A stretch of 64,000 bases of DNA from the NCBI GenBank assembly GCA_013368325.1, contig JAACJK010000114.1, positions 372,001 through 436,000 of the forward strand, given 5' to 3'. The translations under genes were made by a program, and so were the position numbers. Positions 1 to 11,140 of the stretch are shown one piece after another (position 1 is the stretch's first letter; each line of letters begins with the position of its first letter). The stretch is from Ephemerocybe angulata. Its lineage: Eukaryota; Basidiomycota; Agaricomycetes; Agaricales; Psathyrellaceae. The notes beneath the pieces are model-generated. The model made no database searches and was not told where the DNA came from. It saw only the letters and a program-made list of their open reading frames with translations.

Positions 1-340
1 ACCATCTGGGATCCCTGGACAAGGCGAAGAGGAAACCGAAGAGGGATTATCACATGGTACGCCGAATAACCGACGAAGCAAGAGTAGGCGGAGGGCGCAG
101 AGAGCGGAGCATAGGAACCTGGAGGTCGATTAAGACCTGGTGGGGAAGAGCCAAGATGATACAGATTCCGAGAGACAGCGGCGCTTCCTCCTTGCGTGTT
201 CTCCAAGGTTTCAATCGAATCTCAGTTCATGGTCGTCCGTCACATAGGCCAGAAGTCTGAGGTCTATACTCAGCAAACAAACATAGTAAGCGAAAGGAAT
301 GACGACCCACCGCGATGCAGTCATCCCAAAGGTGCTAGCT

Positions 341-1994
341 CTATAGCCACAGCAAAGGCGCGTTCCACACAACAACACTAAGCGCCCTCTCCACCTCCTT
401 CCTCTCATACCACACCAACCCAGCCCTCTCCCACCCCTCCTCGCTCAACTCCATCATCGCAACCACATCATCAAAGCAAAACCCAATCAGCCTCAGCTTC
501 TCCAAAATCGCGGGTCGAAGCTTCAAGCTCGCTAGAAAGTCAGAGTTGACGACCGCGAGACCCGTTCGCGAAGGTGTGTACCGGGCTCGGAGTCCGAGAA
601 ACGACCGGCCGAAGCGATGATGTGCAGGACTTTGTGTCGGTAGATGAGCGTTTTGTACTCGGCCTCGGAGCAGCCGAGGAGGGTCCACGTATCGGGATTG
701 GTCTGGAGGGTGAAGGAGGGTTGGAATTCGATCTTCTCTAGCTTTGCGGCGAGGGCTGGGGCGATGTTGAACTCGTTCACGAATGTCGCCAGGGTGTAGT
801 CGTCAGGGATACAGAGCGGATGTACGCCATCTCCAGCGTGGGTGGAAGGAGAACCAGGCAGGGCAGTCTCGACTGAAGGAGTGGACAGGCCAAAGGCGAC
901 GGAGAACATGAGGGTAGGGTGCACAGCGAGCGGCTTTGGGGGTACCATCGGTTCCATGGCCCGCTTTAGGTCTTCGGGCGTCATGGCGGCGAGCACCGCT
1001 TCCCTGAAACTGTCTACGCGAGGTCGCAGGACCCCGGAATATACCCCTCGATGATAGATCCTCCAGAGGGGGTCCTGTCCGGATAAATTTGGGCCAAAAC
1101 AGACCCCAAATGTCCGGATAAAAATCCAGGTCTCCCGGGCTCCTGGCGTCCGTGTCCGGACGCCAGATCCAGCCCAAATATTCCAATTTTTTCGTGATTT
1201 TCTGGATTTTTCTCGTTCCTTGGCGCTAATGTCGAATTTCGCGTTGATTGAGCGCGCTTGCACCACAGGAAGTCCTGGTGGCGGCTAAAATCAATGTAAC
1301 AAGCCCCTCACATCGCCAAACTTGAACACCCAGGGAACCAAGCACTACAAAAAGGAAGTTTTCTGAGGGTATCGAGTATTCTCTCGCCACAAAATGTCAG
1401 TAAAAAGGCTTTCGAAAAGGTTGGCATCCACAGGGTTCGAACTTGGACAGATTTCGGTCTGGGGCCATCACCTGTGTGCAGGGCAAAATCCACTGGGCCA
1501 TTTGTCCGGATTGTCGATCTACCTCCAAGTGCCCCAGGACCCAAATGTCCGGACTACCGATCTGAGTAGGTTCAGCTTTTGACCCCAAATGTCCGGATAA
1601 AAATCTGGCTCCAGCCGCCTTCGGCGGCGGTTTTGTCCGGATTGTGCATCTATCATACATAGGGTATATTCCGGGGTCCTGAGGTCGCCCAGCCTTCTTC
1701 GCCGGGGCGATTTTGGTGACCTTGCCACTGAGGCTAGTGGGATTCTTGAGTTCTACTCGACTTGAAGAAGTTTCGTTCAAGATGGAAGAAGACGGTGCGG
1801 CGAGATTGGGTGCGGGAGGTTGGGGTTGACTGCGCGGAGCCGCCGACGAGGAGGATGCATCGAGGAAGGCTGCGACGGTCAAGGGAAGGGCCTTGGTCGC
1901 CGGGCATGACAGTGTTCGGCACTGCTGCACTCGTCTTCGTGGTCGCAGAGCGCGTCGACGACGAGGTGGTTTGGGCTCGACGACTTGGATGCAT
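341..1994 (-). pseudogene. decayed SAM-like-domain gene, copy 1, split by a hAT-like element
   Basis: Minus-strand coding remains run from a start near 1994 to about 341. The N-terminal part is rich in Ser, Pro and Lys. After the insertion at 1028-1680 the reading resumes with FREAVLAAMTPEDLKRAM, then two stretches that look like SAM-type helical bundles (about 600-800 and 400-540). Compared with the second copy at 6845-7539, this copy has one extra base near 1905 that shifts frame, and it carries the 653 bp insertion. The second copy has a nonsense codon where this one is open, so the two copies decayed independently. Homology between the loci extends to about 2225 and 7945, where both share TAGATTAGATTAGAT. 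Product unknown; SAM-like is an inference from the pattern of hydrophobic and charged residues. Confidence 0.5.
1028..1680. mobile_element. non-autonomous hAT-like DNA transposon (653 bp)
   Basis: The ends are inverted repeats with 19 identical bases starting AGGACCCCGGAATATACCC, followed after 4-5 bases by ATGATAGAT on both sides. The element is flanked by an 8 bp direct repeat GAGGTCGC at 1020-1027 and 1681-1688. The motif TGTCCGGA occurs about seven times near the two ends, like subterminal transposase-binding repeats. There is no transposase reading frame. The paralogous locus at 7223-7230 carries a single GAGCTCGC and no insert, so it is a natural empty site. Eight-base duplications are typical of hAT elements; the superfamily call rests on that alone. 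Confidence 0.85.
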
Positions 1995-2566
1995 GATGGT
2001 GGTTGGGGGAAAGGAGGAATCAGGGCGGGCAGAAGGGGAGTCTGTACTTATACTGTCGGGAGAGACCTGAGGTGGGGATACGCGTCATCGCAAGCTCGGG
2101 GAGGGGGCGGGGTTGGGCCGACGATCGAGCGTTGGGCGCAAGGGGGAGGAAGAGGGGCAGATTGGTCATTGATGGGCAACGGTCCGGTAGCCTAGATTAG
2201 ATTAGATAGTGGCAATGCACCTTTTGATGCCCCTGACGCAGTGAAGGTGCCAGCGCTTGAGTTGCCTTCTGCCATGAGTATCGCTCGTCGCGTCGGTCTC
2301 AACAGCGCGCAGGGGCCCAACAGGCTCGTGCTGCAAGTGAATATGAGAAAGAGAGCTGGGACGACTCCTAGGTGGCGCCAATGGCAATCTGATCACCTTT
2401 GGCAGTTGGTCCGCTTGTGCCTGTCGCCGACATGGTGGGACCACCGAGGGCCGAGCCTTCTAGCTCAGGGATTTTGTGGTACTACTTAATGCCAAAGGAC
2501 GACGACGTTTACCCACAATTCACGAACTTCTTGCCTTTGCGCCCTTTTCCCTGGACGAGACGAGCG

Positions 2567-2810
2567 ATGACCTACATCGACACTCTCAACGCCTCCTTCA
2601 CCAATGTACCCATCGACGCTGCTAGAACCAACGCCGTTTCTACGGTCGAGTTTCTCAATTCAGCCGAAGCCCTAGCCACCATCTTCGGTACGCACGATGC
2701 ACGCTCCACCTCCTCACTCCTGATTCAGCGTCACGAATCAGTACGCTGCAGACCTCCTTTCTGGCTGGGCTTTTACCCCTGTGCAACAAGACATCCAAGG
2801 CAACGTCCAG
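2567..2810 (+). pseudogene. glycolipid transfer protein (GLTP/HET-C2-like), 5' exons only
   Basis: Exon 1 (2567-2687) encodes TYIDTLNASF followed by NVPIDAA and FLNSAEALATIF. A 64 bp GT-AG intron (2688-2751) leads to exon 2 (2752-2810), which encodes DLLSGWAFTPVQQDIQGNVQ. This is the conserved N-terminal pattern of fungal glycolipid transfer proteins, which move glycosphingolipids between membranes. The donor GTGCGT follows, but beyond about 2900 no GLTP-like exon is recognisable. The C-terminal half of a GLTP gene lies at 35473-35718 behind related upstream sequence (2390-2530 resembles 35150-35330). I read this as a truncated gene; transcription is unknown. Confidence 0.75.
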
Positions 2811-2918
2811 GTGCGTCCTCCGCATTGCAATATATTGACGTGGATCCGTCTATAGCGCGACAGACTTCACATGCCGAACTCACAACAGTCCTAGGACCGC
2901 TACCGAACAGAGCTTTAA

Positions 2919-3015
2919 TACACGTTCCATTCATTAACACCCTCGAGTGCTCAAATTGGTGAGCGCGACAGACAGTACACGTTCTATTAACACCCTCAAG
3001 TGCTCAAATTGGTTA
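2919..3015. repeat. imperfect direct repeat of about 40 bp
   Basis: A stretch beginning CACGTTCCATT and ending GTGCTCAAATTGG is repeated about 57 bases later with one substitution block and a 4-base gap. It lies between the GLTP remnant and kinase A. No function is evident. Confidence 0.6.
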
Positions 3016-3242
3016 GATAAATACGTAGCACTCGCGACTCTTGCGTCTCTTTGACATGTATCTTAGCTTTCACCTGTGGACGGCTTTCGGTTACGGTTGA
3101 TCATTCCTCTAAGAGTCTGGAGTAGTATATACATTCGGGCAACGCTCGTGGAAGTAAGAAAAGGTCTCGAGAAAAGTCTAAATAAAACATGCGGCGTAAA
3201 TTGGGAGGCGTGGTGCTTGCGTGGTGCTCCGTCTCGAGTATG

Positions 3243-5254
3243 TTAACAGAGATCCATAGCAGAGGTGCCGGAAATCGCCTTCTCTATCATCGCCAGGATC
3301 TTCCTATAGTGCTCGTCCTTCTCGGCATACAGCTGCGCCATGTTCTCAAGAGTCCACGGCTGTGCCATATCTCCCACAATAGCGGTCTTCTCCCTAACGA
3401 GCTTCCCAATGAACTCGTGCATGGACCTCAACATCTCCTTGCACTCCTCGCTCCAGAAGCTAGGGACGTCCCTCGCGTCGAAGGGCTCGCTGAGAAAGTA
3501 CTCCTTGGCAGTCGCAGACAATTCGTCGTCGTCGTTATCCCATTGTTCCTCCATCCAGTCGATCACCCAGGTTTTGCCGGGATCAGAGCGTCCGAAGATC
3601 AATTCGAGGAGGACATAGTAGAAGGACTCTAAATCGTCTAAGTGGTCGTGAACAGGCTTGTATTGCTCCCCGAGTCCCTTGAGGAGGATAATCGATTGGT
3701 AGAACCTCGTACCCTGTTAAGAAAAATGGAAATTATGAGACGGATTCTCACGTAGTCAGAAGTGAGAGAATGTGACTTACGACAGCGCGGAGGTTGGTGG
3801 TAGGCCTGGTGTAATCCACCTCGGTGGCGAAGTCGAGGTCAATGAGAATTCCCCGAAGACCGGGTGCTGGATTCCTATCTTCTGCAAGCAAGATGTTTCC
3901 AGTGGAGATATCGCAGTGCAAAACACCTCTTTTGAGCAAATTCCAATGCGCTAATAGTTTCCGTGAGTCCAAATGTCCAACCAAAATCAATACAGAGTAC
4001 TCACCAGCAATAGCATCATATAGAGCCTCGAGCAACTCCAACTCGTTGTCAAATGCCCTAATAGGAGCCCCATACAAAGGTGTCACGATCCGCTGAAAGC
4101 TCTTGTTCGTGAACGGCCTCCCAACGCTCGCCGGCCTAAACGACCTAATCTCCCCGTTCGGCCGTCCAGTCCTATCCTCATACCCCACGAGCTGCTGAAC
4201 GCCATCGACGCCCTTTACCTTGGCCAAGTAAAAGTACTCGGGCTTTCCATGAGCTCCAGTGCTCCAAGCATCCTTAAGCACAAGATCCCTCCCATCCTTA
4301 TCCCTGACATCCCACATCCTCGTGCCCCACCCACACAACTCCGCGCGATTGATAAACGGCCTCACACTCCGCATGGTATATACCTTCGGCAGGCGGGTGA
4401 AAGGGTCTGTGATGGTGATGGTCCCAGGCGTCTTGCGGCCCCCGTGGCTGCCCCACTGTATGCTCGTGTCCAAGCCAAGCTGGTCCTCGAAACGTGACGC
4501 GAGGCCAAAGACAAAGCGGATCAGCATGGTGGGATTTTCGTGGTAGTCGATGAGGGGTGTGTAGAGTGCGCCTGCACGGTCGTACTGGATGAGGCGGACG
4601 CGTCGCTTGGTTATCACTATCACCCGCACAAATAAGCGATTTGGCTGGCATAGGAATATCTCCCTATGTCATATATCAGTAAACGGACCCTGGACACTGA
4701 GTGTGACTCTGTGTGAGATGAGCCACGCACTTGGCAAAGATGCCCATCCTGTAGACCTCGTCTTTGATGATATCTTCCTCAGCATCACTGGTCTTCGAAT
4801 CAAGCTTGAAGCGGATGACCGTCGTAACATTGCTGTACCCAATCGTCGCATCGACCGCAGGACACACGCTCGCACGCGGCAGCTCAAATGACCTGCCCCT
4901 CGCCTTAATAGCCGCATCAGGCGACGAATAGAAGTCTTTCATCCCACGATGCTCGAAGCACATCCCACTCGTATCCACAACTTCGCGCGTGCGCCCGCCC
5001 TTGCTCATCCTGCCGGAAACTTTGACTATCGTCTGCAGGACGTCAATGAGGGGCTCGCGAAAGTCATCAGTGCTGGTGGGGAATTGGGGTAGGGTGGAGA
5101 GCTGGGGAGAGATGGCGGCGCGGACTCGGGATATGACTTTGAAGGGGATGCGGTGCTGGGACTTGGCCCAGGTGAGGGGGGCTAGTTCGATGCGGCCTTC
5201 AAGTTCTTCGATAATGCTGGGAAGTTGAGGTGGGCTGGGGCCGGAGGGTATCAT
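3243..5254 (-). CDS. FunK1-type protein kinase A (607 aa)
   Basis: Four exons: 5254-4731, 4663-4005, 3950-3781 and 3713-3243, separated by GT-AG introns of 67, 54 and 67 bp. Joined, they give an unbroken 607-residue protein. Residues 400-440 hold LHCDISTGN with the catalytic Asp408 and, 24 residues on, LIDLDFA with the metal-binding Asp432. This is the HRD/DFG arrangement of FunK1 kinases, a family expanded in mushrooms. The N-terminal 190 residues (KDFYSS, SNVTT) are the conserved region that precedes the kinase fold in this family. The C-terminus has HLDDLESFYYVL. Kinase B at 42509-44685 has the same three intron positions and phases, so the two are paralogs in opposite orientation. Substrate unknown. 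The start is the first Met in the open frame. Confidence 0.9.
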
Positions 5255-6074
5255 CTTGGTCAGACTAGGTGACGTGTTAGGTGAGTCGAGTGGCTCAAGA
5301 GTACTGGGCTGATGCTCACTGTTGGATGCAAGAATATGATTGACAAGTCCTCTTGATGGAGGGGTGGACGCGCGGGCTGGATAAAGCTACCTGAGAGTAA
5401 GACGGATGGCCCGGATGTGGGAGACGAGGTGGAAGAGAAGAAGGAAGAAGTGGATTCTTTGAGTGGCTACAGAAAGGCCAACATAGATCCCGTGCACTAC
5501 AAACAGCCCAACATCAACCTTTTGGGATGTTGCGAAGTCCCGTGATGGCGCCAACGCTTGCCATTTCATTGACGGTAGCCCTCAACCTTTGCAGTGGTCA
5601 CGACTCAAATACTGCCATTTAGGTAGGATAGCATAGGGAGCTAGTAGATATATTCTGATATCCATGGATAACCTCCTACAGGGTGCCTTGGTGAGCAAAA
5701 TGCAAGTGTAAACACGTGTGAAAGCAACTAAAGCAATGAGGTGGGATTGTACCCTAGGATCCACACAAGCTACGTCAATTTGGCCAGATACATATCCCTA
5801 GCATAGTGTAAATGGAAGTGCTGACTGTCACCCAAGACTGCGATGACGAGTCGAGAGTTGGATTACATGCGGGCGTCTAATTAGACGCTCAAACAGGTAC
5901 ATCTCTCAACGTAGTTCAAACATAGCCATGCTATCGTAACGCCGGATGTAACTCAAGCGCCTGTAATTACCTCTGGAGACGTCCAAGAGGAACTGAGGAA
6001 CCGCATCGCAAAAGCCGACAAACACTGGGCGAAAACTCTTCTCCTCATAGCCCTGCTGATACTTCTGATCTGCA
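5255..6074. other. intergenic, kinase A upstream region
   Basis: I see no convincing gene. A short plus-strand stretch at about 5950-6075 (TQAPVITSGDVQEELRNR) is open and could be an upstream part of the FunK1 remnant, but I cannot align it. Confidence 0.4.
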
Positions 6075-6330
6075 GGGTACGTCTACACCCAGTCGCAGAC
6101 TCGCAGTTCCTACTCAGGGGATACAGACTGACCTTCAGACCCGCGCACGACTACCTTGACAACCTCGAGTCGTTCTTCTGGACTTTCGTCTACCTCATCT
6201 AAGACTACGACGAAGTCGACCTCGAACAATACCGGGCCCACGCGTTTATCAACGCGTTCAACAAAACCATATCCTCCAAATCCTCGGGCTCCCTCTCGTC
6301 CCACCTCCGAGTCAGGATTCAATATTAAAT
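6075..6330 (+). pseudogene. FunK1 kinase C-terminal fragment
   Basis: The plus strand encodes AHDYLDNLESFFWTFVYLI near 6145-6200, matching the QDYLDDLESFFYVLAHII block of kinase B, preceded by FLLRGYRLTF, which resembles its SYIQLRGRRKEF. The frame stops at 6199 and resumes with stops. No HRD or DFG motif lies upstream. It appears to be a relic of a third FunK1 gene, about 0.8 kb from the start of kinase A. Confidence 0.5.
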
Positions 6331-6844
6331 GCACACCCGAGCGGAAACGACCAGGCTTGGCTGAGAAGAAGTTCTCGAAGGTCTGGCAGACGATAATATG
6401 GTTCAGATTCCCAAGCTTGGAGTCGACTCCCGGTACCCCGCCAACCCGGACAGCAGGTCACCAGAAAACGGGACCAAGAAGCATTAATGGGACGGTTAAG
6501 AAAGTGTGAGCAAGAGAAGAAGTCCTAGCCAAGCTCGTCCGATGACAACGAACCCGGCTTAGCAGAGACACCTACACGCACAAACGGAGAGGTCCAAATC
6601 GATGCAGAAGCCAAAACCTATAGCGAAGAAGAGCGATTCTAGAATACCGTAGGTAGCGCGAATACCCAACAAAACACGAGCAGGCGAGCGAAAATGCTGT
6701 CAAAGTGGCGACCCAGAGCGAAGCGTAAGCGAGAGAAAAAGTCCAGACTGAAGGTATGACCAGATAACCCAGTCTATCGCGTAGCAGAGTCACCGTCCAC
6801 TGTGAAATGAGAGGTCGGAAACAAGAGGAAACCGAACATGGTAC

Positions 6845-7539
6845 AATTTCTCCAAAAGCGGGTCTAACGAAGCTTCAATAGTGCCAGGAACTCAGGGTTG
6901 ACCGTCGACAGCAAGACCCGTACGAGAGGGCGTGTACCCGGGATCGGACTCGAGACGCCCGTCCGAAGCTATGATGTGGAGGACTCTGTGTCGGTAGATG
7001 AGCGTTTTGTACTCGGCTCCGGAGAAGCCGAGGTCCACGTAGCGGGGTTTGTCTGGGGCGAAGGAGGGTTGGAACTCGATCTTCTCTAGCTTCGCAGCAG
7101 ATGCACAGCGAGCGGCGTTCGGGGTAACACGACCAGTTCCCTGGTCCGCTTTAGCACTTCGTCGCGCTTTTGAAGACCTTCGGGCGTCATGGCGGCGAGC
7201 GCTTCCCTGAACCTGTTGATGCGAGCTCGCCCTTCCTTCTTCGCGGGGGCCCGGGCCGTTTTGGTGACCTTGCTACTAAGCTTAGCGGGATTCTTGGGTT
7301 CTTCTCGCTTTGAGGAATGTTCGTTCAAGATGGTAGAAGAGGATGCGGCGGGATTGGGTGTGGGAGGTTGGGGTTGACTGCGTGACGCCGCCGAGGAGGA
7401 GGATGCTTCTAGGCAGGCTGCTACGGTCGAGGGCGGGGCCTTGGTCGCAAGCATGACTGTGTTCGGCACCGCAGCGCTCTTCTTCGTGGTCGCAGAGCGC
7501 GTCGACGATCAGGCGGTTTGGGCTCGACGACTCGGATGC
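6845..7539 (-). pseudogene. decayed SAM-like-domain gene, copy 2 (empty-site copy)
   Basis: Second copy of the 341-1994 pseudogene. The central part is open on the minus strand (7469-7086) and encodes the shared stretches AACLEASSSSAASRSQPQPP and FREALAAMTPEGLQKR. It has an in-frame TGA shortly after MHPSRRAQTA, where copy 1 reads Ser. A deletion removes most of the segment between the MTPE block and the SAM-like block. At 7223-7230 it retains one uninterrupted GAGCTCGC, the target site that is duplicated around the transposon in copy 1. Product unknown. Confidence 0.5.
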
Positions 7540-7569
7540 ATGATGGTGGTGGTGGTGGTGGTGGTGGTT
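7540..7569. repeat. GGT/ATG trinucleotide microsatellite
   Basis: About nine uninterrupted GGT units follow ATGATG. The corresponding place in copy 1 (about 1995-2005) has only one or two, so the run expanded after duplication. Confidence 0.8.
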
Positions 7570-7949
7570 TTAGGCCGACATGGTCCAAAGCTGAACGCCG
7601 GCCCTCGTGATCTCCAGCGGACGGGCGGCTCGCCGGATTCACGAGGCTCCCAGCCCAACCGAGGGCGACTGTCCGAGGTGCCAGTTCGGATGTCCATCCC
7701 CAAGAAGGTGAAGGGAGCATGCTGCACTTGGACGACCAGACATCGCTTTGGTGAGGTGCAATATCCGCGGGAATTCGTGCAGGGAATATTATTCGTGCGG
7801 CCATCTGTTTAGCGATTTTAGTATAAGACAAGCAGGCCGATTTGGGGAAAAGAAGGGATCAGGGCAGGCGTAAGGGGTCATTGATGGCCCGCAATGTTCG
7901 GATACCAGGATAGTGTAGATTAGATTAGATGGTGGCAATGCACCTTGAC

Positions 7950-8580
7950 GCCAGCGCTTATCCTGAATGTTTTACGGCTCTCCACCAATGGGGAGCCATC
8001 AATGATCCCGTTTTACCGTGCCGAGATGCCGACCCGGAGGGTCGGGACCACGTGCTCCGGAAGCTTCCGGCGCGCGCGCCTGGGCAGGGCTGCGATGGGC
8101 GCGTCTGCGACGCGCTCGCGCCTCTCGCTCTCAGTGCCCATTGAATTAAGAAGTAGAGGTAATATCCTAGGTTTGGGTGATTGTGCGGTGATTGTGTGTG
8201 ATTGTGAGTGAGATATTCTATGTAGTTCTACAGGTCTACCAATGAATACAATACCATTTGAATCTGCCTGCCGTGGGGTTTGGCTGTGGCTTTCAGGCAA
8301 AAATTTTGCGCTGCGCGTGCTCAGTATGCAATAGAATAGAGTGGCGCAGGACATGCGAGATTGAGTGCTAACTTGTACAAAGCTTGTATGACATTGAGAA
8401 TAGGCGCCCAACGTCTCCACATGCTCCCAACGCTCCTTGGCACTTCCCTGGGGAAAAAATAAGTGGAATAAGTAAATAAGTAACTTATTTTGAGCGCTTT
8501 ACCGTAAAACGGCTCGTTTTACGAGTCGAACCGGGTTGTTTTACAAAGCGACCCAGGAAACCAAACAACTCTCGGTTATA
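7950..8580. other. intergenic; 21 bp palindrome at 8503-8523
   Basis: No gene recognised. At 8503-8523 CGTAAAACG and CGTTTTACG form a perfect 9-bp stem around GCT. The region around it contains several GTTTTAC/GTAAAAC motifs. A related hairpin with TGTAAAACA lies at 35017-35035. Confidence 0.4.
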
Positions 8581-9690
8581 ACTCGGTTGCGATGGCAGGC
8601 CAGCGCCCGTCGGATCATGATCCATCACATTGGATTTCTAGGGTGACGGCAACTTGTCTTGCCTGTTTCTCGTTGGCCTTACTACAATGTGCGGCCTTAC
8701 TACAATGTGCATCCCTCTTGCCCAGAGAGATTCATGTATTCATTAACAAATTACAATACACAACCATTTGCAACCAATACACCACCAGCCGATGCAGTCA
8801 GAGTTATGCACAAACTGTGTTGATTGAAAAAGCAGGGATGGTGCAATTTTCGCTTCAATAAATTTGGCGGCGAAAATATGCCCGTTGTGCATGGGAGTTG
8901 TGCAGCGGCGCAATGCGCGCATGCATAGCCTGTCCGTTGTGCATGGACCTTGTGCATCGACGCACATCGCACGTGTATGGGGATACGCCCAGATACTGGC
9001 GGGCTCTGTCCCGCCATCGCGCCCTCTTTTGGGCTTCTCGCGGCTCCTCCTCAAATGGGACATGCTTCCCTGACATGGAAATCAGTCTAGAATCCATGCA
9101 ATCGAGATTCTGTCGTGAGCGGTGGCCTAATGTAGATGAGAAATTGTGTTGCAGATAGTCGATCGGAATACACCAACCTTGTGCATGGCCATCGGCGCCT
9201 TATTCCCGGCGTGGAATATTTTGGGAATATAGAATGGGATCCCGAATTCGCTCCTCCTCATTCTTCACATGCAGCTAGAGCTTAGTTGATGGCATAAAAT
9301 AGATTGCAACAGGGGTTATGGGCTCTGATAGTGCCAATATCTTGAATGCTTTGACAGAGCCCCAATAAAGGCCATTCCGGCGCCCTTTCACCATAGGCGC
9401 CTGTCCAGCTGCATTAATTGGCCCTTCCGCCTAATGAAATGATACTCTGGGGGTTGTCTGACGTGCTCCGCCTTGTGCAGCGGTATCCAGCCGTCGCGTT
9501 TGCGAGGGGATTGAGAGTTCGAACCCGACCCCCGCCCACTTTATTTTTTGTTCGCTTTTTGCCGCCTTTGTCCCCTGAAAGACAGCATTGGAATTTGGAA
9601 ATGATTTCGACAGTCAGCCAGGCGAAGGTCCTTCTATACGTTCTAATATGACCCACCAGTAATCAGTCAGGGAAAACTGGGCATCCTTGC
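8581..9690. other. no gene recognised; small direct repeat and GTTGTGCA motifs
   Basis: CCTTACTACAATGTGC is duplicated in tandem around 8677-8712. GTTGTGCATGG-type motifs appear at 8884-8950. A perfect GTTCGAACC lies at about 9508, downstream of a GTGCAGCGGTA motif; this resembles tRNA B and A boxes but no cloverleaf forms. No coding exon convinces me here. Confidence 0.35.
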
Positions 9691-9719
9691 AGCGTGAATG
9701 TCCATAATACAAGTCCAAC

Positions 9720-10065
9720 GCACCGCGCACCACGGCCGTGCACAACGGACTCTGCGGGCTCTGCGCTGTGCGTTGTGCACAAGCACAGCGCAGAGCCTGT
9801 TGTGCACGGTGCACGAGCACGGCGCTGGTGCACCGTGCACAAAGGACTCTGTGGGCTCTGCGGCCTCGTGCGTTGTGCACCGTGCACAACGGGCTCTGCG
9901 CGGTGCGTTGTGCACCGTGCACAACGCGCTCTGCGCTGTGCGTTGTGCACCGTGCACAACGGCCTAAGCGCCGTGCCCCACGAGCTAAGCGCCGTGCCCC
10001 ACGAGCTAAGCGCCGTGCGCCACGAGCTAAGCGCCGTGCACCACGGGCAAAGCACCACCGACACA
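9720..10065. repeat. palindromic GTTGTGCAC minisatellite: 35 bp x3 then 21 bp x4
   Basis: From 9868 a 35 bp unit repeats three times (9868, 9903, 9938). Each unit contains GTTGTGCACCGTGCACAAC, a perfect 9-base inverted repeat around one base. It is preceded by more diverged copies (9735-9865). From 9964 a 21 bp unit containing CTAAGCGCCGTG repeats four times (9964, 9985, 10006, 10027). Long reading frames across it exist on several frames only because of the repeat and its GC content; I do not consider them genes. Confidence 0.9.
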
Positions 10066-10517
10066 ACTTAACTTATGACCTTCAATGTAACGCCCTCGCT
10101 CCCCACCCACTCGCCCGAGTTACTTTCGGTCCCTGGATGCTTGGAATCGCTTGACTGCGATTGAACATGGAGTTACCACGATGGGAATGTCAGCAAGGCC
10201 TCTCAATCCACTCACAAATAACATATGGAAGTGTGCGTCGCCCGTTCAAGGACTTCACCCAAAGGTTTTCAAATCTCTAAGTCCAAATATCCCGACCAAG
10301 TCGCCGACGTAGGATTTACGTTAGTGGCGTGCCCTTCTTTGAATGTGAACTGGCGCGAGACTATTCATGAGTTCTTCTCAGTTACTGGCGCTTCTAAAAT
10401 GAGGGCGGGCATTCTCAGAACAGACTGAAAGGGTCTACACGGCGATGTCGCTGTGCATCACGACCGCAGCGCGGGATGTGGCGGCACAAAACCATGTATA
10501 TACAATGCCTAATGTAC

Positions 10518-10650
10518 GAATACGAGACGTGCGGCTGAAACACATATACAGGAGCCTATTCTATGCACAATGAGACATTCGGGGGAGGGGGGATGGACGT
10601 GCGGCCGAAACACATATACAGGGCCTATTCTATGCACGATGGGACAAGGG
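10518..10650. repeat. two-copy direct repeat of about 50 bp in a G-rich tract
   Basis: GACGTGCGGCTGAAACACAT... near 10522 recurs with few changes near 10595, each followed by a G-rich stretch. The region to about 11100 is purine-rich on the plus strand and shows no gene. Confidence 0.6.
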
Positions 10651-11140
10651 AGCCTGGGAGGGGGGAGGGAATTATGGTGTCAAAGAAAGATGCTGGAAAG
10701 ATGCTTATGAGTGGGGGTTGGGGGTGGGGTGGCATGTCCAAAAATGATGCAATGAGTCATGAGACAGTAAAGGGGAAGGGATGGGGAAGGTGAGCAGAGA
10801 GAAATGAAGCGCAAGAGTGGGAAAGGATGAGGTATGGTCAGAAATGTGAGCCGAAACAGAGAAGGGGGAGCAGCGAAGGGAAATGGAGTCCAATGTCTAT
10901 GCGAAGAAAAAGAGTCCAAGAAAGGAAGGCGATCCAGATCAAACCTTCGTAAGAGAAACAGCGTACGCCAGGGGTATCGCAAAAAGGGACCGTAAAATAA
11001 TTGAATCGAGGCCAGCGGGATAAGTGGGCGGAGATGAGGGAAGACTGGATGGAGGTGACAAGAGGTGGCGCAATTCCTCAATCATGGCGAGCTCTGGTGG
11101 CGACGTAAATATTTGAAAGGATGAAATAAACAGACACTAC

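Noticed and set aside
9720..10065. Possible CRISPR array
   Set aside because: Repeats are contiguous or separated by repeats, with no unique spacers, and the genome is eukaryotic.
9613..10154. Long overlapping open frames on both strands across the GTTGTGCAC array
   Set aside because: They arise from GC-rich tandem repeats whose periods keep several frames open; composition is low-complexity and no family pattern appears.
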